From Chitinophagales bacterium (lineage in GTDB: Bacteria; Bacteroidota; Bacteroidia; Chitinophagales; Saprospiraceae), in NCBI GenBank assembly GCA_022360175.1, contig JAKSDI010000027.1, forward strand, positions 1 to 64,000: a DNA stretch of 64,000 nucleotides, given 5' to 3'. The notes beneath the pieces were generated by a model that saw nothing but the letters and a program-made list of their open reading frames with translations, made no database searches and was not told the origin of the DNA. Both the position numbers and the translations under genes were made by a program. Positions 47,812 through 57,879 of the stretch are shown here, piece by piece (positions within the stretch are counted from its first letter, which is position 1; every line of letters begins with the position of its first letter).

Positions 47812-48837
47812 TTAATCTTTCCATACTGTACAACCTTCTGTACAATTAGTACAAATATCTATTTGGTCTCGCCCTTGAAATAATCGCTTGCGAAATGCCT
47901 GGTAAGCTGTTCCCTTCCATATTTTCTGAAAGGGCATCTTTTTCAGGTCCCCTAAACGATGTTGGGCATCTTTGTCAAAACAACAAGGCACCACCATTCC
48001 ATCCCAGGTAATTACACAGGAGTGCCAAAGCTTCCAGCAATGATTCAGCAAACGATTTTTCACACGATAAGTGCCATCTACCTGCCTGGCATAACGAGCA
48101 TAAGCTTCATTTTCCGGAATTAACGGATTACCATTAATATAATCATATACTTGCGCAGTCTTGAGTTTCACTTCGTCTACGCCAATTTCCTGTGCCACTT
48201 GCCTGATATCGCTTATTTGGTGCTCATTTGGCCGAACTACCAAAAACTGAAAGATAATATGAGGTGTACGAGCATTCAATTCTTGTTTAGCGGCTACAAT
48301 ATTGCGAGCACCTTGTAACACAACCTCTAGCTTTCCTCCTTTTCGATAGTTTTCGTAAGTATCTTGAGTTGTCCCATCTACTGAAATAATGAGCCGGTCC
48401 AAGCCTGAAAGAACGGTTTCTCGAGCATTTTCTTTATTAAGGAAATGACCATTAGTAGAAGTGATCGTATAAATCCCTTTCTGATGTGCGTATTTTACCA
48501 TTTCCAAAAATTTGGGATTGATATAAGGCTCTCCCTGAAAATAAAAAATAAGATAGAGTAATCGTTGGTGAAATTCCTCAATGGCCTTACGAAAAAAATC
48601 TGCCTTTAAATTTCCAGTAGGCCTGGTAAAAGCTCTGAGCCCGCTAGGGCATTCAGGGCATCGTAAGTTACAAGCAGTAGTAGGTTCGATAGAGATTGTA
48701 AAGGGCAGCCCCCACTGGATTGGCCTCCGAAACAAGCGAGAGAGGTAATACGAGCTTACAACAAGGACAGCATTCCATATGCGTAATGGTCGTAGTTTGC
48801 TAATGAAATTGAGGCTATCCTGAAAATATATTTTCAT
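47812..48837 (-). CDS. Radical SAM/SPASM protein
   Basis: A 341-residue iron-sulfur enzyme. I start at the ATG at 48835-48837 (MKIYFQDSLNF) because the longer frame would run through the dodecin terminator. A hydrophobic stretch (20-35) comes before the radical SAM motif CNLRCPEC (Cys56, 60, 63). FQGEP follows. The C-terminus has a SPASM-type set: CWKLWHSC, then VVPCC and finally ICTNCTEGC. It cuts S-adenosylmethionine to start radical chemistry; the substrate is unknown. Similar proteins occur in many Bacteroidota. There is no precursor peptide visible beside it. Confidence 0.85.
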   Translation of the reverse strand: MKIYFQDSLNFISKLRPLRIWNAVLVVSSYYLSRLFRRPIQWGLPFTISIEPTTACNLRCPECPSGLRAFTRPTGNLKADFFRKAIEEFHQRLLYLIFYFQGEPYINPKFLEMVKYAHQKGIYTITSTNGHFLNKENARETVLSGLDRLIISVDGTTQDTYENYRKGGKLEVVLQGARNIVAAKQELNARTPHIIFQFLVVRPNEHQISDIRQVAQEIGVDEVKLKTAQVYDYINGNPLIPENEAYARYARQVDGTYRVKNRLLNHCWKLWHSCVITWDGMVVPCCFDKDAQHRLGDLKKMPFQKIWKGTAYQAFRKRLFQGRDQIDICTNCTEGCTVWKD

Positions 48838-48902
48838 AAATATCCGGGATTGGGATCTGAAGCAAGCTATATCAACTGGCTTATAGGGATCAAGAAATAA
48901 AA

Positions 48903-48930
48903 ATGCCAGGACACTAGCAGCTCCTGGCAT
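48903..48930 (-). terminator. Intrinsic terminator of the dodecin gene
   Basis: ATGCCAGGA (48903-48911) and TCCTGGCAT (48922-48930) pair perfectly; on the minus strand the hairpin is followed by TTTTTATTTC. It lies 25 bases after the dodecin stop. Confidence 0.85.
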
Positions 48931-48955
48931 CTCTACATACTATTGTTGTATGTTA

Positions 48956-49156
48956 TTATTTAACCTCAAAGGTTACTTTCAGGTTGACCCTGAACTTGTC
49001 AACTTCTCCATCTTTTACGGTAACACTATGGCTTTGAACAAAGGCAGACCGGATGTTGTCTACCGAATCAGAAGCTTTAGTTATTGCTTTTTTTGTTGCG
49101 TCTTCCCAACTCTCACTTGACTCTGCAAGGATTTCAATTACTTTCATTATTGCCAT
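48956..49156 (-). CDS. Dodecin
   Basis: A 66-residue flavin-binding protein that assembles into a hollow dodecamer storing or buffering flavins. The small beta-alpha-beta-beta layout is clear: MKVIEILAES, ESWEDATKKAITKAS with the conserved Trp, then VKDGEVDKFRVNLKVTFEV. Length is normal for the family. It lies between the radical SAM and PorE-like genes, has its own terminator, and starts 26 bases after the PorE-like stop on the same strand. Confidence 0.93.
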   Translation of the reverse strand: MAIMKVIEILAESSESWEDATKKAITKASDSVDNIRSAFVQSHSVTVKDGEVDKFRVNLKVTFEVK

Positions 49157-49182
49157 AATAATATAGTTTAATGGGTAAAAAA

Positions 49183-51207
49183 TTATTTTACAGGCTCATT
49201 CATACGCGTAACTCGTACTTCTGTCCTTCTATTTGCTTCGTAATCTGATTCCTCGCAATCTTCTTTTTTATCACAACGACAATTATTAAGAGGGTAAGCT
49301 TCGCCATAGCCAAAAGCTTTAATGCGCCGTTCTTTTATGCCCCGATTGATTAAAAACTTCTTGGCCGATTCTGCTCTAGCCAATGAGAGCTCTAGATTAA
49401 ACTGTTCTGTTCCACGACAATCAGTATGAGAAATCAATTCAATTTCCATACTGGGGTATGCCTTCATTAAGCTAGCTAAATTTTCTAAGTCCTTGGCTTC
49501 TCCAGCACGAATTGATGATTTTCCAAAATCGTAATGGATATTTTGCAATAAAATCACAGAGCCTTCTTCTATTGGCTCTCGAAGAATGTTAGCCGATTCA
49601 GGAGCCATCTCCAGTACAGCTGCAAAAGATCGTTGCCCCCTGACTTTTACGGTAGACATCTCAGTAGTAGCATTAGCATATCCTGCCCGCTCACTAATGA
49701 TAGTAAATTTACAACCTATTTCAATGCAATGTTCAAAAGTTCCATTAATATTGGTACGCAAGGTTTCTTCTGATTCATTACAATGATTAATAACCCTTAC
49801 CAAAGCATTAGGGATAGGTTTGTTATAAGGTTTACTAGCTACTAATCCGCTCAATGTGATGCAATTACTAGGATTCATTCCTACTTCGACCGGACGGAGA
49901 TAGGTATTCGTTGATGGATCATAGGCTACTTCCTGTGTTTGGTAGCCCTGTTTTGCCAAAAGCAATGTATATTTTTTAGCGCTGTTAAGTACAGCATATG
50001 CCTCACCTGAAGTATTGGTAAGGTATTTAGGCTGATCCAAATCTTCTTCTTTTTTTCTTACCCTGCGGAAAACCATTTTATCATCTCCACTCTCTGAAGG
50101 CATCAACTCCAGATCATACAACTCTTGCCCTTTGGCACTATTGCCCATTCCATCATTTTCAAATATGCGCACTGAAACTCCTGAAAGGCGTCGCCCCGAT
50201 TGATCATCATAAGCAGTAATTACAATATTTGACATGTCGGGAAATTCTACTCCCTGAATGCCATTAGGCGCCTTAAACATATATAAGTCATCTTTACCAA
50301 AACCTCCGGGGCGATTGGATGCGAAAAAGCCAATATCCCCTTCAGGGTTTAAAATAAACCCAAGGTCATCCGCTTCAGAATTAAAAGGGCGGCCCAAGTT
50401 AACTACTTCCCCCCAACTACTTTGGGAGATATCTATCATATAAAGGTCTATCTCTCCAAACCCTTTTTCCTTATAACCATCGGATGCAAAAAAGAGGGTC
50501 CCACTTTCGTGAATAAACGGGAAAGCTTCTGTGTTTGGAGTATTCACCCTGCTCCCCATATTAATGGGTTCTGACCAGCTATCTCCCTGTCGAAGTACAA
50601 CCCATATATCATACCCTCCCTGTCCTCCTGGCATATTGGAAGTGAAGTACATCATATTTCCATCAGGAGAAAGAGTAGGATGCATGCAAGTGTATTCATC
50701 ACTATTAAAAGGAAGTTCCTGAACATTTTCCCAATCAAAATATCCACGCTCCGCTTCATAAATTTTAAGCCCTGTTTTGCCTTTGGAATCAGCTTTACTT
50801 ATACCATGGCTACTATTAGTGCGAGTGAAATACATCCGGGTTCCTTCTCGATTGAAGGCAACGGGCCCTTCATGATATTGAGAATTTATATTTAAAGAGA
50901 AAGGAGCAGGCCTCATTGGCATCCCATTAGGATCAAGTTCTGAATAATACAATTCAAAATAGGTCTCTCCTATTTTCTTATCGATTGGCCCATGCTTTTT
51001 CCTCGAGGATACAAAGACAATACCATTGGCGTAGAATACAGGAGAAAACTCCAGTGCATCTGTATTAATAGTGGTAATATTATGCAGTTCCACTCCCACA
51101 TTTAATGCATCTACCAGTTTTGACAAACGCTGGGAATTAACAGAGAAAGGGATCATCCATAATATAACCAGGCTGATAAATGCTAATAGCCGATAATTGT
51201 AATGCAT
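49183..51207 (-). CDS. PorE-like PD40/OmpA-family protein
   Basis: A 674-residue periplasmic/outer-membrane protein. I start at the ATG at 51205-51207 (MHYNYRLLAF), giving a clean signal peptide ending VNSQ. Residues about 40-340 are PD40 beta-propeller repeats (SPDGNMMYFTSNMPGG, GDIGFFASNRPGG), followed by carboxypeptidase-regulatory-like domains (440-540) and a C-terminal OmpA peptidoglycan-binding domain (555-668, SHTDCRGT and LSLARAESAKKFL). The layout matches PorE of T9SS, apart from the lack of an N-terminal TPR. It likely links the secretion apparatus or another envelope complex to peptidoglycan. Confidence 0.82.
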   Translation of the reverse strand: MHYNYRLLAFISLVILWMIPFSVNSQRLSKLVDALNVGVELHNITTINTDALEFSPVFYANGIVFVSSRKKHGPIDKKIGETYFELYYSELDPNGMPMRPAPFSLNINSQYHEGPVAFNREGTRMYFTRTNSSHGISKADSKGKTGLKIYEAERGYFDWENVQELPFNSDEYTCMHPTLSPDGNMMYFTSNMPGGQGGYDIWVVLRQGDSWSEPINMGSRVNTPNTEAFPFIHESGTLFFASDGYKEKGFGEIDLYMIDISQSSWGEVVNLGRPFNSEADDLGFILNPEGDIGFFASNRPGGFGKDDLYMFKAPNGIQGVEFPDMSNIVITAYDDQSGRRLSGVSVRIFENDGMGNSAKGQELYDLELMPSESGDDKMVFRRVRKKEEDLDQPKYLTNTSGEAYAVLNSAKKYTLLLAKQGYQTQEVAYDPSTNTYLRPVEVGMNPSNCITLSGLVASKPYNKPIPNALVRVINHCNESEETLRTNINGTFEHCIEIGCKFTIISERAGYANATTEMSTVKVRGQRSFAAVLEMAPESANILREPIEEGSVILLQNIHYDFGKSSIRAGEAKDLENLASLMKAYPSMEIELISHTDCRGTEQFNLELSLARAESAKKFLINRGIKERRIKAFGYGEAYPLNNCRCDKKEDCEESDYEANRRTEVRVTRMNEPVK

Positions 51208-51358
51208 ATTTTTAGGCAGTAGAATGTAGTTTATCATCTCATATTGAGCTTAGCATAAAGATAAGAATATTTCACTCGATATGAATATAACGTAATTCGT
51301 GATCGGTAATTGATGACCAACGAAGGTAAATGGTGGGGAATGACAGACAGTTTTATGC

Positions 51359-52924
51359 TTATTCCAAGCGTACTTTTGCACCAATTAAAATAGAAAGGCT
51401 ATTGATACCATCTTTATTAGGCCCTACGCCTTCGCGGAAATAATGTAATGAGTATTGATAAACGGGTTGTGAAAAGATACTCCATTGTTCAGTAACATAA
51501 CGTTCAACTCCAAAACCTACATTACCACTGATGTATGCGTTATCATTAAATGCTCCTCCTTCAAATAAGCCTATACTTTCTTTTTTGAGTTGTCCTATGC
51601 TATATTCTGATTCAGCCCCCGCCATAGGAGAAGGAGGTGGGCTAGCTGGATCTGGCTGATATTGAAGATCCTGAGGAGCATCTACAACAAAGTAATTTGT
51701 CTGGAAAGCAAGTTGAAGAGCACCACCTGCTACACCATAAACTCTCCATTTACTCTTACGAAGGAAGTTATACCTGAAATGTATAGGTACGTTGATTATA
51801 TTTAATTCTCCATCCTGAATCTCACTACCAAATATACCATCGGTCAAACTTCCATATCTATATATTACATCTACAGGATATTTTCGCGCAGCGTATATGG
51901 CTCCTGTTTCTAGTTCCCATTTTCCTTTATCCAAACCAATAGACAAACCTCCTCCATATCCCAAGGAGTACCTTTCAACTGTTTGCTTTTTAGCGCTCTT
52001 CTCCTGGCTTGGCTGAATCAAAATATGATTGACTTCACCACTCCCAAACATACCTATTCTGATAACACCCTTGCTTTTGGAAGGAATAATATCTGTTGCT
52101 TCAGGTAAATCAATTGCCTGGTAGGCCAGCAAATCTGGGGTATTAGTTGCAATGGGCTCAAGAAGTCCCAATATGGAAAGTATTTCTTCGTCTTCGCCCA
52201 AGGCAGCAATATTATTATCTATATCTATACTACGATAAACCGGTGGCAACAGCTTAATATTACGGTTTGACAAATTAGCCAAAGGAGAGACAATTAAGCG
52301 AGTATATTTCTTGGTAATAAGGCTGCCTGCTAAATGCTTAGCCTCATTTGCTGCGATCAATTTTTGTTCCTCAAAAGAAGCCACTTCAGATATAGAAGAA
52401 CCTTCAGCAATCCGTGATGAAGTAATAGTATTTTCCTCATCATCTTGGAGAATCTCTGAAGAAACATTTTGATCATCAGGATTAACTATCGACAATTGAT
52501 TATTATCCTGTCCATTGCGATTAGTCTTTTCTCTTGAGTCTTCTGCAATAACTGGTTGAGAATAGGAAGGTTGTTTCTGTACACTACCTTGACCTTGCCA
52601 AAAGAACATGAAAAGTAACAACATTAAGCTAAGCTCTGCTAGCTTATAGCGCACCACATGAGCTGGCCAGGTAAAAGTTTCATTGAGTAGCGCTTCCATT
52701 TTCTCCCAATGGGAAGGATTATAAGGAGCTTCATATCGGTGTAACTTTTCAAAAATTGCTTCGTCAACAGGTTTAGCATCCCCTACTGGGTGCCCATTGG
52801 TTTCATCTAGAGCGCCTTCATCAAGCAACTGCTCCATCCTGTCCCAATGATTGAGATTCACTGATGGTTCTACTTCCTCCAGCTTCTTCTTAATGATCTT
52901 GTCGATTAAGTCAATCTTCTTCAT
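51359..52924 (-). CDS. Putative anti-sigma/outer-membrane-barrel fusion protein
   Basis: A 521-residue protein. Its cytoplasmic start has two copies of one motif (NHWDRMEQLLDE at 25-36, SHWEKMEALLNE at 71-82). A membrane helix (about 94-110) follows, then a linker of about 170 residues rich in Ser/Asn/Glu, and a C-terminal domain (about 285-521) with the alternating pattern of PorT-like outer-membrane barrels, ending LIGAKVRLE. Its start overlaps the sigma factor gene by 14 bases, so it is probably its regulator. I have not seen anti-sigma activity demonstrated for this layout. Confidence 0.7.
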   Translation of the reverse strand: MKKIDLIDKIIKKKLEEVEPSVNLNHWDRMEQLLDEGALDETNGHPVGDAKPVDEAIFEKLHRYEAPYNPSHWEKMEALLNETFTWPAHVVRYKLAELSLMLLLFMFFWQGQGSVQKQPSYSQPVIAEDSREKTNRNGQDNNQLSIVNPDDQNVSSEILQDDEENTITSSRIAEGSSISEVASFEEQKLIAANEAKHLAGSLITKKYTRLIVSPLANLSNRNIKLLPPVYRSIDIDNNIAALGEDEEILSILGLLEPIATNTPDLLAYQAIDLPEATDIIPSKSKGVIRIGMFGSGEVNHILIQPSQEKSAKKQTVERYSLGYGGGLSIGLDKGKWELETGAIYAARKYPVDVIYRYGSLTDGIFGSEIQDGELNIINVPIHFRYNFLRKSKWRVYGVAGGALQLAFQTNYFVVDAPQDLQYQPDPASPPPSPMAGAESEYSIGQLKKESIGLFEGGAFNDNAYISGNVGFGVERYVTEQWSIFSQPVYQYSLHYFREGVGPNKDGINSLSILIGAKVRLE

Positions 52925-53477
52925 AACCGTACTGTCTCGTACTCAACATTGCTTTTAATTTTGTCCGGGCTTTCACTAAATTGGACCGGGACGTACTCTC
53001 TGTTATGTCCAGCATTTCTGCAATTTCCTTGTGAGAATAACCTTCCAATACATATAGGTTAAAAACCGCACGATATGCTGGTGATAATTCCTGTACTGCA
53101 GCCAATATTTCTTTTTCTGTACATTGGCTAATAGCGTCTGCTTCTTCAGAGCTTATGTCAAATGCCTGTTCTATATCTTCTGTACGCCTTCGAATATTTT
53201 TTCGATAATAATCGATAGCCGTATTGACCATTATTCTACGAATCCAGGCTGACAACGAAGTTCCAGGTTGGTATTTTTTGATGTATTTGAATACCTTAAT
53301 AAACCCTTCGTGTAGTATATCCAAAGCATCATCTTCAGTGTTAGCATAGCGGAGGCATACACCCATCATCTTACTGTAGTATTCTTCATACAGTACTTTT
53401 TGGGCCCAGCGCTCCCGGCGTGCACATGCACTGATTAAGTTTTTCTCATCGTACTCTAAGGGCAAAGCGATATCCAT
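52911..53477 (-). CDS. ECF-type RNA polymerase sigma factor
   Basis: A 188-residue sigma-70 family protein. Region 2 runs from LYEEYYSKMMGVCLRYANTE to IRRIMVNTAIDYYRKN, and region 4 from LSPAYRAVFNLYVLEGYSHKEI to RSNLVKARTKLKAML. The gene overlaps the following membrane protein gene by 14 bases, the usual coupling between ECF sigma and anti-sigma factors. It resembles SigP-like sigma factors tied to T9SS control in Bacteroidota, and a PorE-like gene lies next in line. Which promoters it reads is unknown. Confidence 0.88.
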   Translation of the reverse strand: MDIALPLEYDEKNLISACARRERWAQKVLYEEYYSKMMGVCLRYANTEDDALDILHEGFIKVFKYIKKYQPGTSLSAWIRRIMVNTAIDYYRKNIRRRTEDIEQAFDISSEEADAISQCTEKEILAAVQELSPAYRAVFNLYVLEGYSHKEIAEMLDITESTSRSNLVKARTKLKAMLSTRQYGYEED

Positions 53478-53731
53478 GTATGTTCAATTAGCGCAAATTA
53501 GCCTAATTAAATAACATTTACAACCGGGAAGTTTGCTTTTGTCAGAAGTAGAACGGCTAAAAAAGTAGCTATGCTGCTTTCCATAATTAAAAAAAGATAA
53601 AAAAACAGCAAAAGAGCTCTAGCTTTAGAAACTTTTTGTGTTTATCTGTGATTAAATAAATTTTTTGTTTATTTTTTGTTGCTTTTTTTTGTATTTTCGC
53701 TGTTCTAAATTTGACTCCAAGCCGTAAACGA

Positions 53732-56377
53732 ATGAGTGAAACTAAGGATATTAAAGAGGAAAACAAGGATGACAATATCATCACCCTTAAGGGGATGTAT
53801 CAAGATTACTTCCTAGATTATGCTTCTTATGTAATTTTAGAGAGAGCAGTCCCTACTGCACTGGATGGTTTGAAGCCCGTACAAAGGCGTATACTGCATG
53901 CTATGCGTGAGATGCATGATGGGCGTTATCATAAGGTAGCCAACATTATAGGGCAAACTATGCAATATCACCCTCATGGAGATGCTGCTATTGGTGACGC
54001 ACTGGTAAACCTGGGGCAAAAAGACCTGTTAATTGACCCTCAGGGAAACTGGGGAGATGTACGTACCGGCGATCGGGCAGCTGCTTCTCGTTATATAGAA
54101 GCCAGGCTGACCAAGTTTGCACTAGATGTAGCATTCAACCCACAAACAACTGATTGGCAGCTCAGTTATGATGGCAGAAAAAAAGAGCCTATCGTATTAC
54201 CAATGAAGTTTCCACTGCTACTTGCTCAGGGAGTGGAAGGAATTGCCGTTGGACTTTCAACGAAGGTAATGCCTCATAACTTTGTGGAAATCATTAAAGC
54301 TTCAATCAAACTGCTAGAAGGAAAATCAGTGAAATTATATCCTGATTTTCAGACGGGGGGAATGATTGATGTAACAGATTATAACGGTGGTCAGCGTGGT
54401 GGTAAAGTAAAAGTTCGTGCCCGCATCGAAAAGGTAGACAAAAACATGCTGGCTATTCGAGAACTGCCTTATGCCACAACTACCAGCAGCTTGATTGACA
54501 GTATCCTAAAAGCAAATGACAAAGGGAAGATCAAAGTCAAAAAAGTAGTTGATAATACAGCCAAAAATGTAGAAGTCTTAGTAGAGCTGGCCAATGGTGT
54601 TTCTCCTGATCTAACCATTGATGCACTATATGCTTTTACACATTGTGAAATATCCATATCCCCAAATGCTTGTGTAATTATTGATGACAAGCCCCACTTT
54701 TTACGGGTAGAGGATTTACTAAGGATCAGTACTGAGAGTACAAAAGAGTTGCTTCGTCAGGAATTGGAAATCCGAAAAGCAGAACTGCTGGAAAAACTCC
54801 ATTTTTTAAGCCTGGAAAAAATCTTTATTGAAAAACGGATATATCGGGATATTGAAGAATGTGAAACATGGGAGGCGGTACTAGAAACGGTAGAGGCTGG
54901 ATTGCGGAAGTATGTGCGCACTCCAAATGAAAAAGCAAAAAAAGGGGACGACCGATTATTACTCCTGCGAGACATTACAGAAGAAGATTTAGTACGCCTT
55001 ACAGAAATTAAAATCAAGCGTATTTCCAAATACAATTCTTTCAAAGCAGACGAACAAATAGCAAAGCTTGAAGAGGAACTAAAGGAAGTACAGCATCACC
55101 TTGACCATCTGGTGGAATATGCTATTGCTTATTTTGAGGACTTACTGAAAAAACACGGTAAAGGTAAAGAGCGGAAAACCAGGATTACTACTTTTGATAC
55201 TATACAAGTAACTGAAGTGGTGGCCAACAACGCCAAGTTATATGTTGACCGAAAGGAGGGCTTTATTGGTACCAGCTTAAAGAAAGAAGAATTTGTGTGT
55301 GATTGTTCAGATATAGATGATGTCATAGTTTTCCGTAAAGATGGTAAATTTCAGGTCACCCGCATATCTGATAAAGTATTTGTAGGTAAAGATATTATAC
55401 ATGTAGATGTATGGAAAAAAGGAGATGAAAGAACCACCTACAATATGTGTTATGTAGATGGTAAAACAGGGCGTACTTACGTAAAACGTTTCAACGTAAC
55501 AGCCATTACACGCGACCGTGAATACGATTTAACAACTGGGACAGCTCGCTCGAAACTGACTTACTTTACTCCCAATCCTAATGGAGAGGCAGAAATAATT
55601 AATATCCAACTTACACAAGGAAGCCGTGCACGTAATAAGGTATTCGATTTCGATTTTCGCGAACTGGATATCAAAGGCCGCGGGGCTAAAGGAAATATTC
55701 TAACAAAATATCCTGTACGGAAAATTACACTCAAAGAAGTTGGCAAGTCTACCCTTGGAGCCCTCAAAGTGTGGATGGATGAAGTAAGTGGGCGGCTTAA
55801 TACAGATGAAAGAGGAAGATATCTCGGTGCTTTTGATACTGGCGATACTATTCTGGCCATTCATAAAGAGGGGAGCTATGAGATCCATGACCTTGATTTG
55901 AATATGCGCTTCCAGCCAAAAGACTTAGTGCATATTGCGAAATTCAGTCCAGGTACAATTGTCAACGTAGTGTACTACGAAGGAGAACGAGGCTGGAGCA
56001 TGGTGAAGCGGTTCCAGGTAGAAACTTCTACCACAAAACAGAAGTTTCTCTTCCTTACCGAGCACAATAAAACCAAACTACTTTTTGCTTCCGTAAAGGG
56101 AACTCCTGTAATTGAATATTACACAAAAAATGGTTCTCAAAAAGAAGAAGGCCGGTTAGAAATAGCAGACTTCATTGATGTTAAAGGTTGGAAGGCCATT
56201 GGTAATAAATTGAGTGACCAACGCATAATGGGAGTCAAAGAAATAGAAACAGAGGGAAAGGATAAAGTAGAAGCAAAAAATGAAGGCTCCAATATGACAG
56301 AGGATAAAGGAAAACTAAAGGCAGGAGATAGCATTGATTTTGATGTAGAATCAAACGGACAAGGAAAGATGTTTTGA
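53732..56377 (+). CDS. parC: DNA topoisomerase IV subunit A
   Basis: An 881-residue type II topoisomerase A subunit; with ParE it decatenates and relaxes chromosomes. I start at ATG 53732 (MSETKDIKEENK) rather than the TTG seven codons earlier. The breakage-reunion domain has PVQRRILHAM and the quinolone-region sequence, with catalytic Tyr121 in ASRYIEARL. Residues about 350-460 hold a coiled coil; the C-terminal third has beta-pinwheel repeats. The extreme C-terminus is acidic and lysine-rich and probably disordered. Length and layout match Bacteroidota ParC. ParE is not in the window. Confidence 0.92.
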   Translation: MSETKDIKEENKDDNIITLKGMYQDYFLDYASYVILERAVPTALDGLKPVQRRILHAMREMHDGRYHKVANIIGQTMQYHPHGDAAIGDALVNLGQKDLLIDPQGNWGDVRTGDRAAASRYIEARLTKFALDVAFNPQTTDWQLSYDGRKKEPIVLPMKFPLLLAQGVEGIAVGLSTKVMPHNFVEIIKASIKLLEGKSVKLYPDFQTGGMIDVTDYNGGQRGGKVKVRARIEKVDKNMLAIRELPYATTTSSLIDSILKANDKGKIKVKKVVDNTAKNVEVLVELANGVSPDLTIDALYAFTHCEISISPNACVIIDDKPHFLRVEDLLRISTESTKELLRQELEIRKAELLEKLHFLSLEKIFIEKRIYRDIEECETWEAVLETVEAGLRKYVRTPNEKAKKGDDRLLLLRDITEEDLVRLTEIKIKRISKYNSFKADEQIAKLEEELKEVQHHLDHLVEYAIAYFEDLLKKHGKGKERKTRITTFDTIQVTEVVANNAKLYVDRKEGFIGTSLKKEEFVCDCSDIDDVIVFRKDGKFQVTRISDKVFVGKDIIHVDVWKKGDERTTYNMCYVDGKTGRTYVKRFNVTAITRDREYDLTTGTARSKLTYFTPNPNGEAEIINIQLTQGSRARNKVFDFDFRELDIKGRGAKGNILTKYPVRKITLKEVGKSTLGALKVWMDEVSGRLNTDERGRYLGAFDTGDTILAIHKEGSYEIHDLDLNMRFQPKDLVHIAKFSPGTIVNVVYYEGERGWSMVKRFQVETSTTKQKFLFLTEHNKTKLLFASVKGTPVIEYYTKNGSQKEEGRLEIADFIDVKGWKAIGNKLSDQRIMGVKEIETEGKDKVEAKNEGSNMTEDKGKLKAGDSIDFDVESNGQGKMF

Positions 56378-56394
56378 TCCACAAACTTCAACAT

Positions 56395-56436
56395 AAAAGG
56401 TCCCAGGCCTTACTTAGAAAAAGCCTGGGACCCTTT
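56395..56436. terminator. Bidirectional terminator after parC
   Basis: GGTCCCAGGC(C)TT at about 56399-56411 pairs with AAGCCTGGGACC (56421-56432) with one bulged base, flanked by A and T tracts on both sides. It separates parC from the convergent MscS gene. Confidence 0.75.
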
Positions 56437-56489
56437 AGTGTATATTCCTACTGCCCCATTATCTAATAATTGAGACATTTAAAATACTA

Positions 56490-57302
56490 CTATTGATCTA
56501 CATGAACATCCATCTGCGGAAATGGAATGCTGATACCTTCCGCATCAAATGCTTTTTTGACATTTTCCTGCATATAAAAGAAGGCTTCCCAGTAGTGTTC
56601 ACTTTTACAGAAAGGACGAGTAGCCAGATTGACAGAGCTATCTGCTAGTTCTCCAACAAATACAGCCTGAGCCGGATCGTCAAGAATATATGGACATTCT
56701 TTTCCTACACGTAGGATAACTTCTCGTGCCTTATCAATGCTATCATTATAACCAATACCAAAAGTCAACTCTACGCCTATAATTCCCTGGCCCGAGATAT
56801 TAGTAATCACATTACTGGTTACTACTCCATTAGGTACAATGATGTTTTTATTATCAAGGGTAACCAAAACAGTATTAAATACCTGAATTTCTTTTACATG
56901 ACCTGTATAACCACCTCCTATTTCTATCAGATCGCCTACTCTATAAGGCTTAAAAATAAGCAGCAGCACACCGCTAGCAAAGTGGCCAAGGCTTCCCTGC
57001 AAGGCCATACCAACAGCAAAAGCCAATGCACCAAACAGAGCAACAAAAGAAGTCGTTTCAATTCCAAACATGCTAGCAACACTTAGCAGCAGTAGTACTT
57101 TCAAACCTACACTAACTAAGGATGCAAGGAATGGTCGAATAGTGGGGTCAAAGCCTCTTTTTTCCATTGCCCTTTTCAGAACACTGGTAATCGTACCTAT
57201 TATCCAAAAACCAATAATAAGTGTAAGAAGGGCTCCAACTACACGAGGGGCATATTCTGTAATCGAGCTTGTTAAAGCTTCCATGTCAAACAGCGAATCC
57301 AT
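56490..57302 (-). CDS. Small mechanosensitive ion channel (MscS family)
   Basis: A 270-residue channel starting at the ATG at 57300-57302 (MDSLFDMEALTSSI). It has three membrane helices (about 20-40, 60-80, 90-115), the pore helix rich in Gly/Ala (GALAFAVGMALQGSLG), and the beta domain (VGDLIEIGGGYTGHVKEI) with the C-terminal cage. It opens under membrane tension to release osmolytes. A longer frame would add 27 residues lacking family character. Divergent from recX, with 109 bases between the two starts for both promoters. Confidence 0.9.
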   Translation of the reverse strand: MDSLFDMEALTSSITEYAPRVVGALLTLIIGFWIIGTITSVLKRAMEKRGFDPTIRPFLASLVSVGLKVLLLLSVASMFGIETTSFVALFGALAFAVGMALQGSLGHFASGVLLLIFKPYRVGDLIEIGGGYTGHVKEIQVFNTVLVTLDNKNIIVPNGVVTSNVITNISGQGIIGVELTFGIGYNDSIDKAREVILRVGKECPYILDDPAQAVFVGELADSSVNLATRPFCKSEHYWEAFFYMQENVKKAFDAEGISIPFPQMDVHVDQ

Positions 57303-57411
57303 AATGATTGTTGTTTTGTTTTGTTTTGAATGAAAAAATAATTTAACAGCGTAATTTTGACGGAAGAAGTCTTGAAAAGACACGTTATAAAGACGAATAT
57401 ATACAATTTAT

Positions 57412-57879
57412 ATGTCAAAATGGGTTTCTAAAGAAGAGGCATTAAAAAAAATGCAACGTTATTGCGCCTACCAAGACCGTTGTCATCAGGAAGTTCGAAA
57501 GAAACTAATGGAGATGGGGGTATATCCTGACTGGAGAGAGGAAGTCATCGTAGAATTGATTCAGGAAAACTTTCTGAATGAAGAGCGCTTTGCACGTTCT
57601 TTTGCAAGAGGAAAATTCAGGATGAAACAATGGGGTAAGTTGAGGATACTACGCGAATTAAAACAACGCGACATATCAGAGTACTGTATCCGAAAAGCAA
57701 TGGATGAAATAGAAGAGGAAGATTACCTCAAAACCCTACAATTATTAATAGAAAAGAAGGCGAATCAACTGAAGGAAACCGATAGCTATAAAAAAAGGAA
57801 TAAAATAGTTCAGTATCTCTTACAACGTGGTTATGAAAGTGCTTTAGCATGGGATTACACCAAATCGTTGATACCATAA
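57412..57879 (+). CDS. recX: RecX-family regulatory protein
   Basis: A 155-residue all-helical protein. The repeats are of the RecX type: EEALKKMQRYCAYQDRCHQE with VRKKLMEMGV, then IVELIQENFLNEERFARSFA and the Lys/Arg-rich GKFRMKQWGKLRILREL. RecX binds RecA filaments and limits recombinase activity. The length is typical. RecA is not in the window. The gene is single and is followed by about 225 bases before the small peptide gene. Confidence 0.88.
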   Translation: MSKWVSKEEALKKMQRYCAYQDRCHQEVRKKLMEMGVYPDWREEVIVELIQENFLNEERFARSFARGKFRMKQWGKLRILRELKQRDISEYCIRKAMDEIEEEDYLKTLQLLIEKKANQLKETDSYKKRNKIVQYLLQRGYESALAWDYTKSLIP

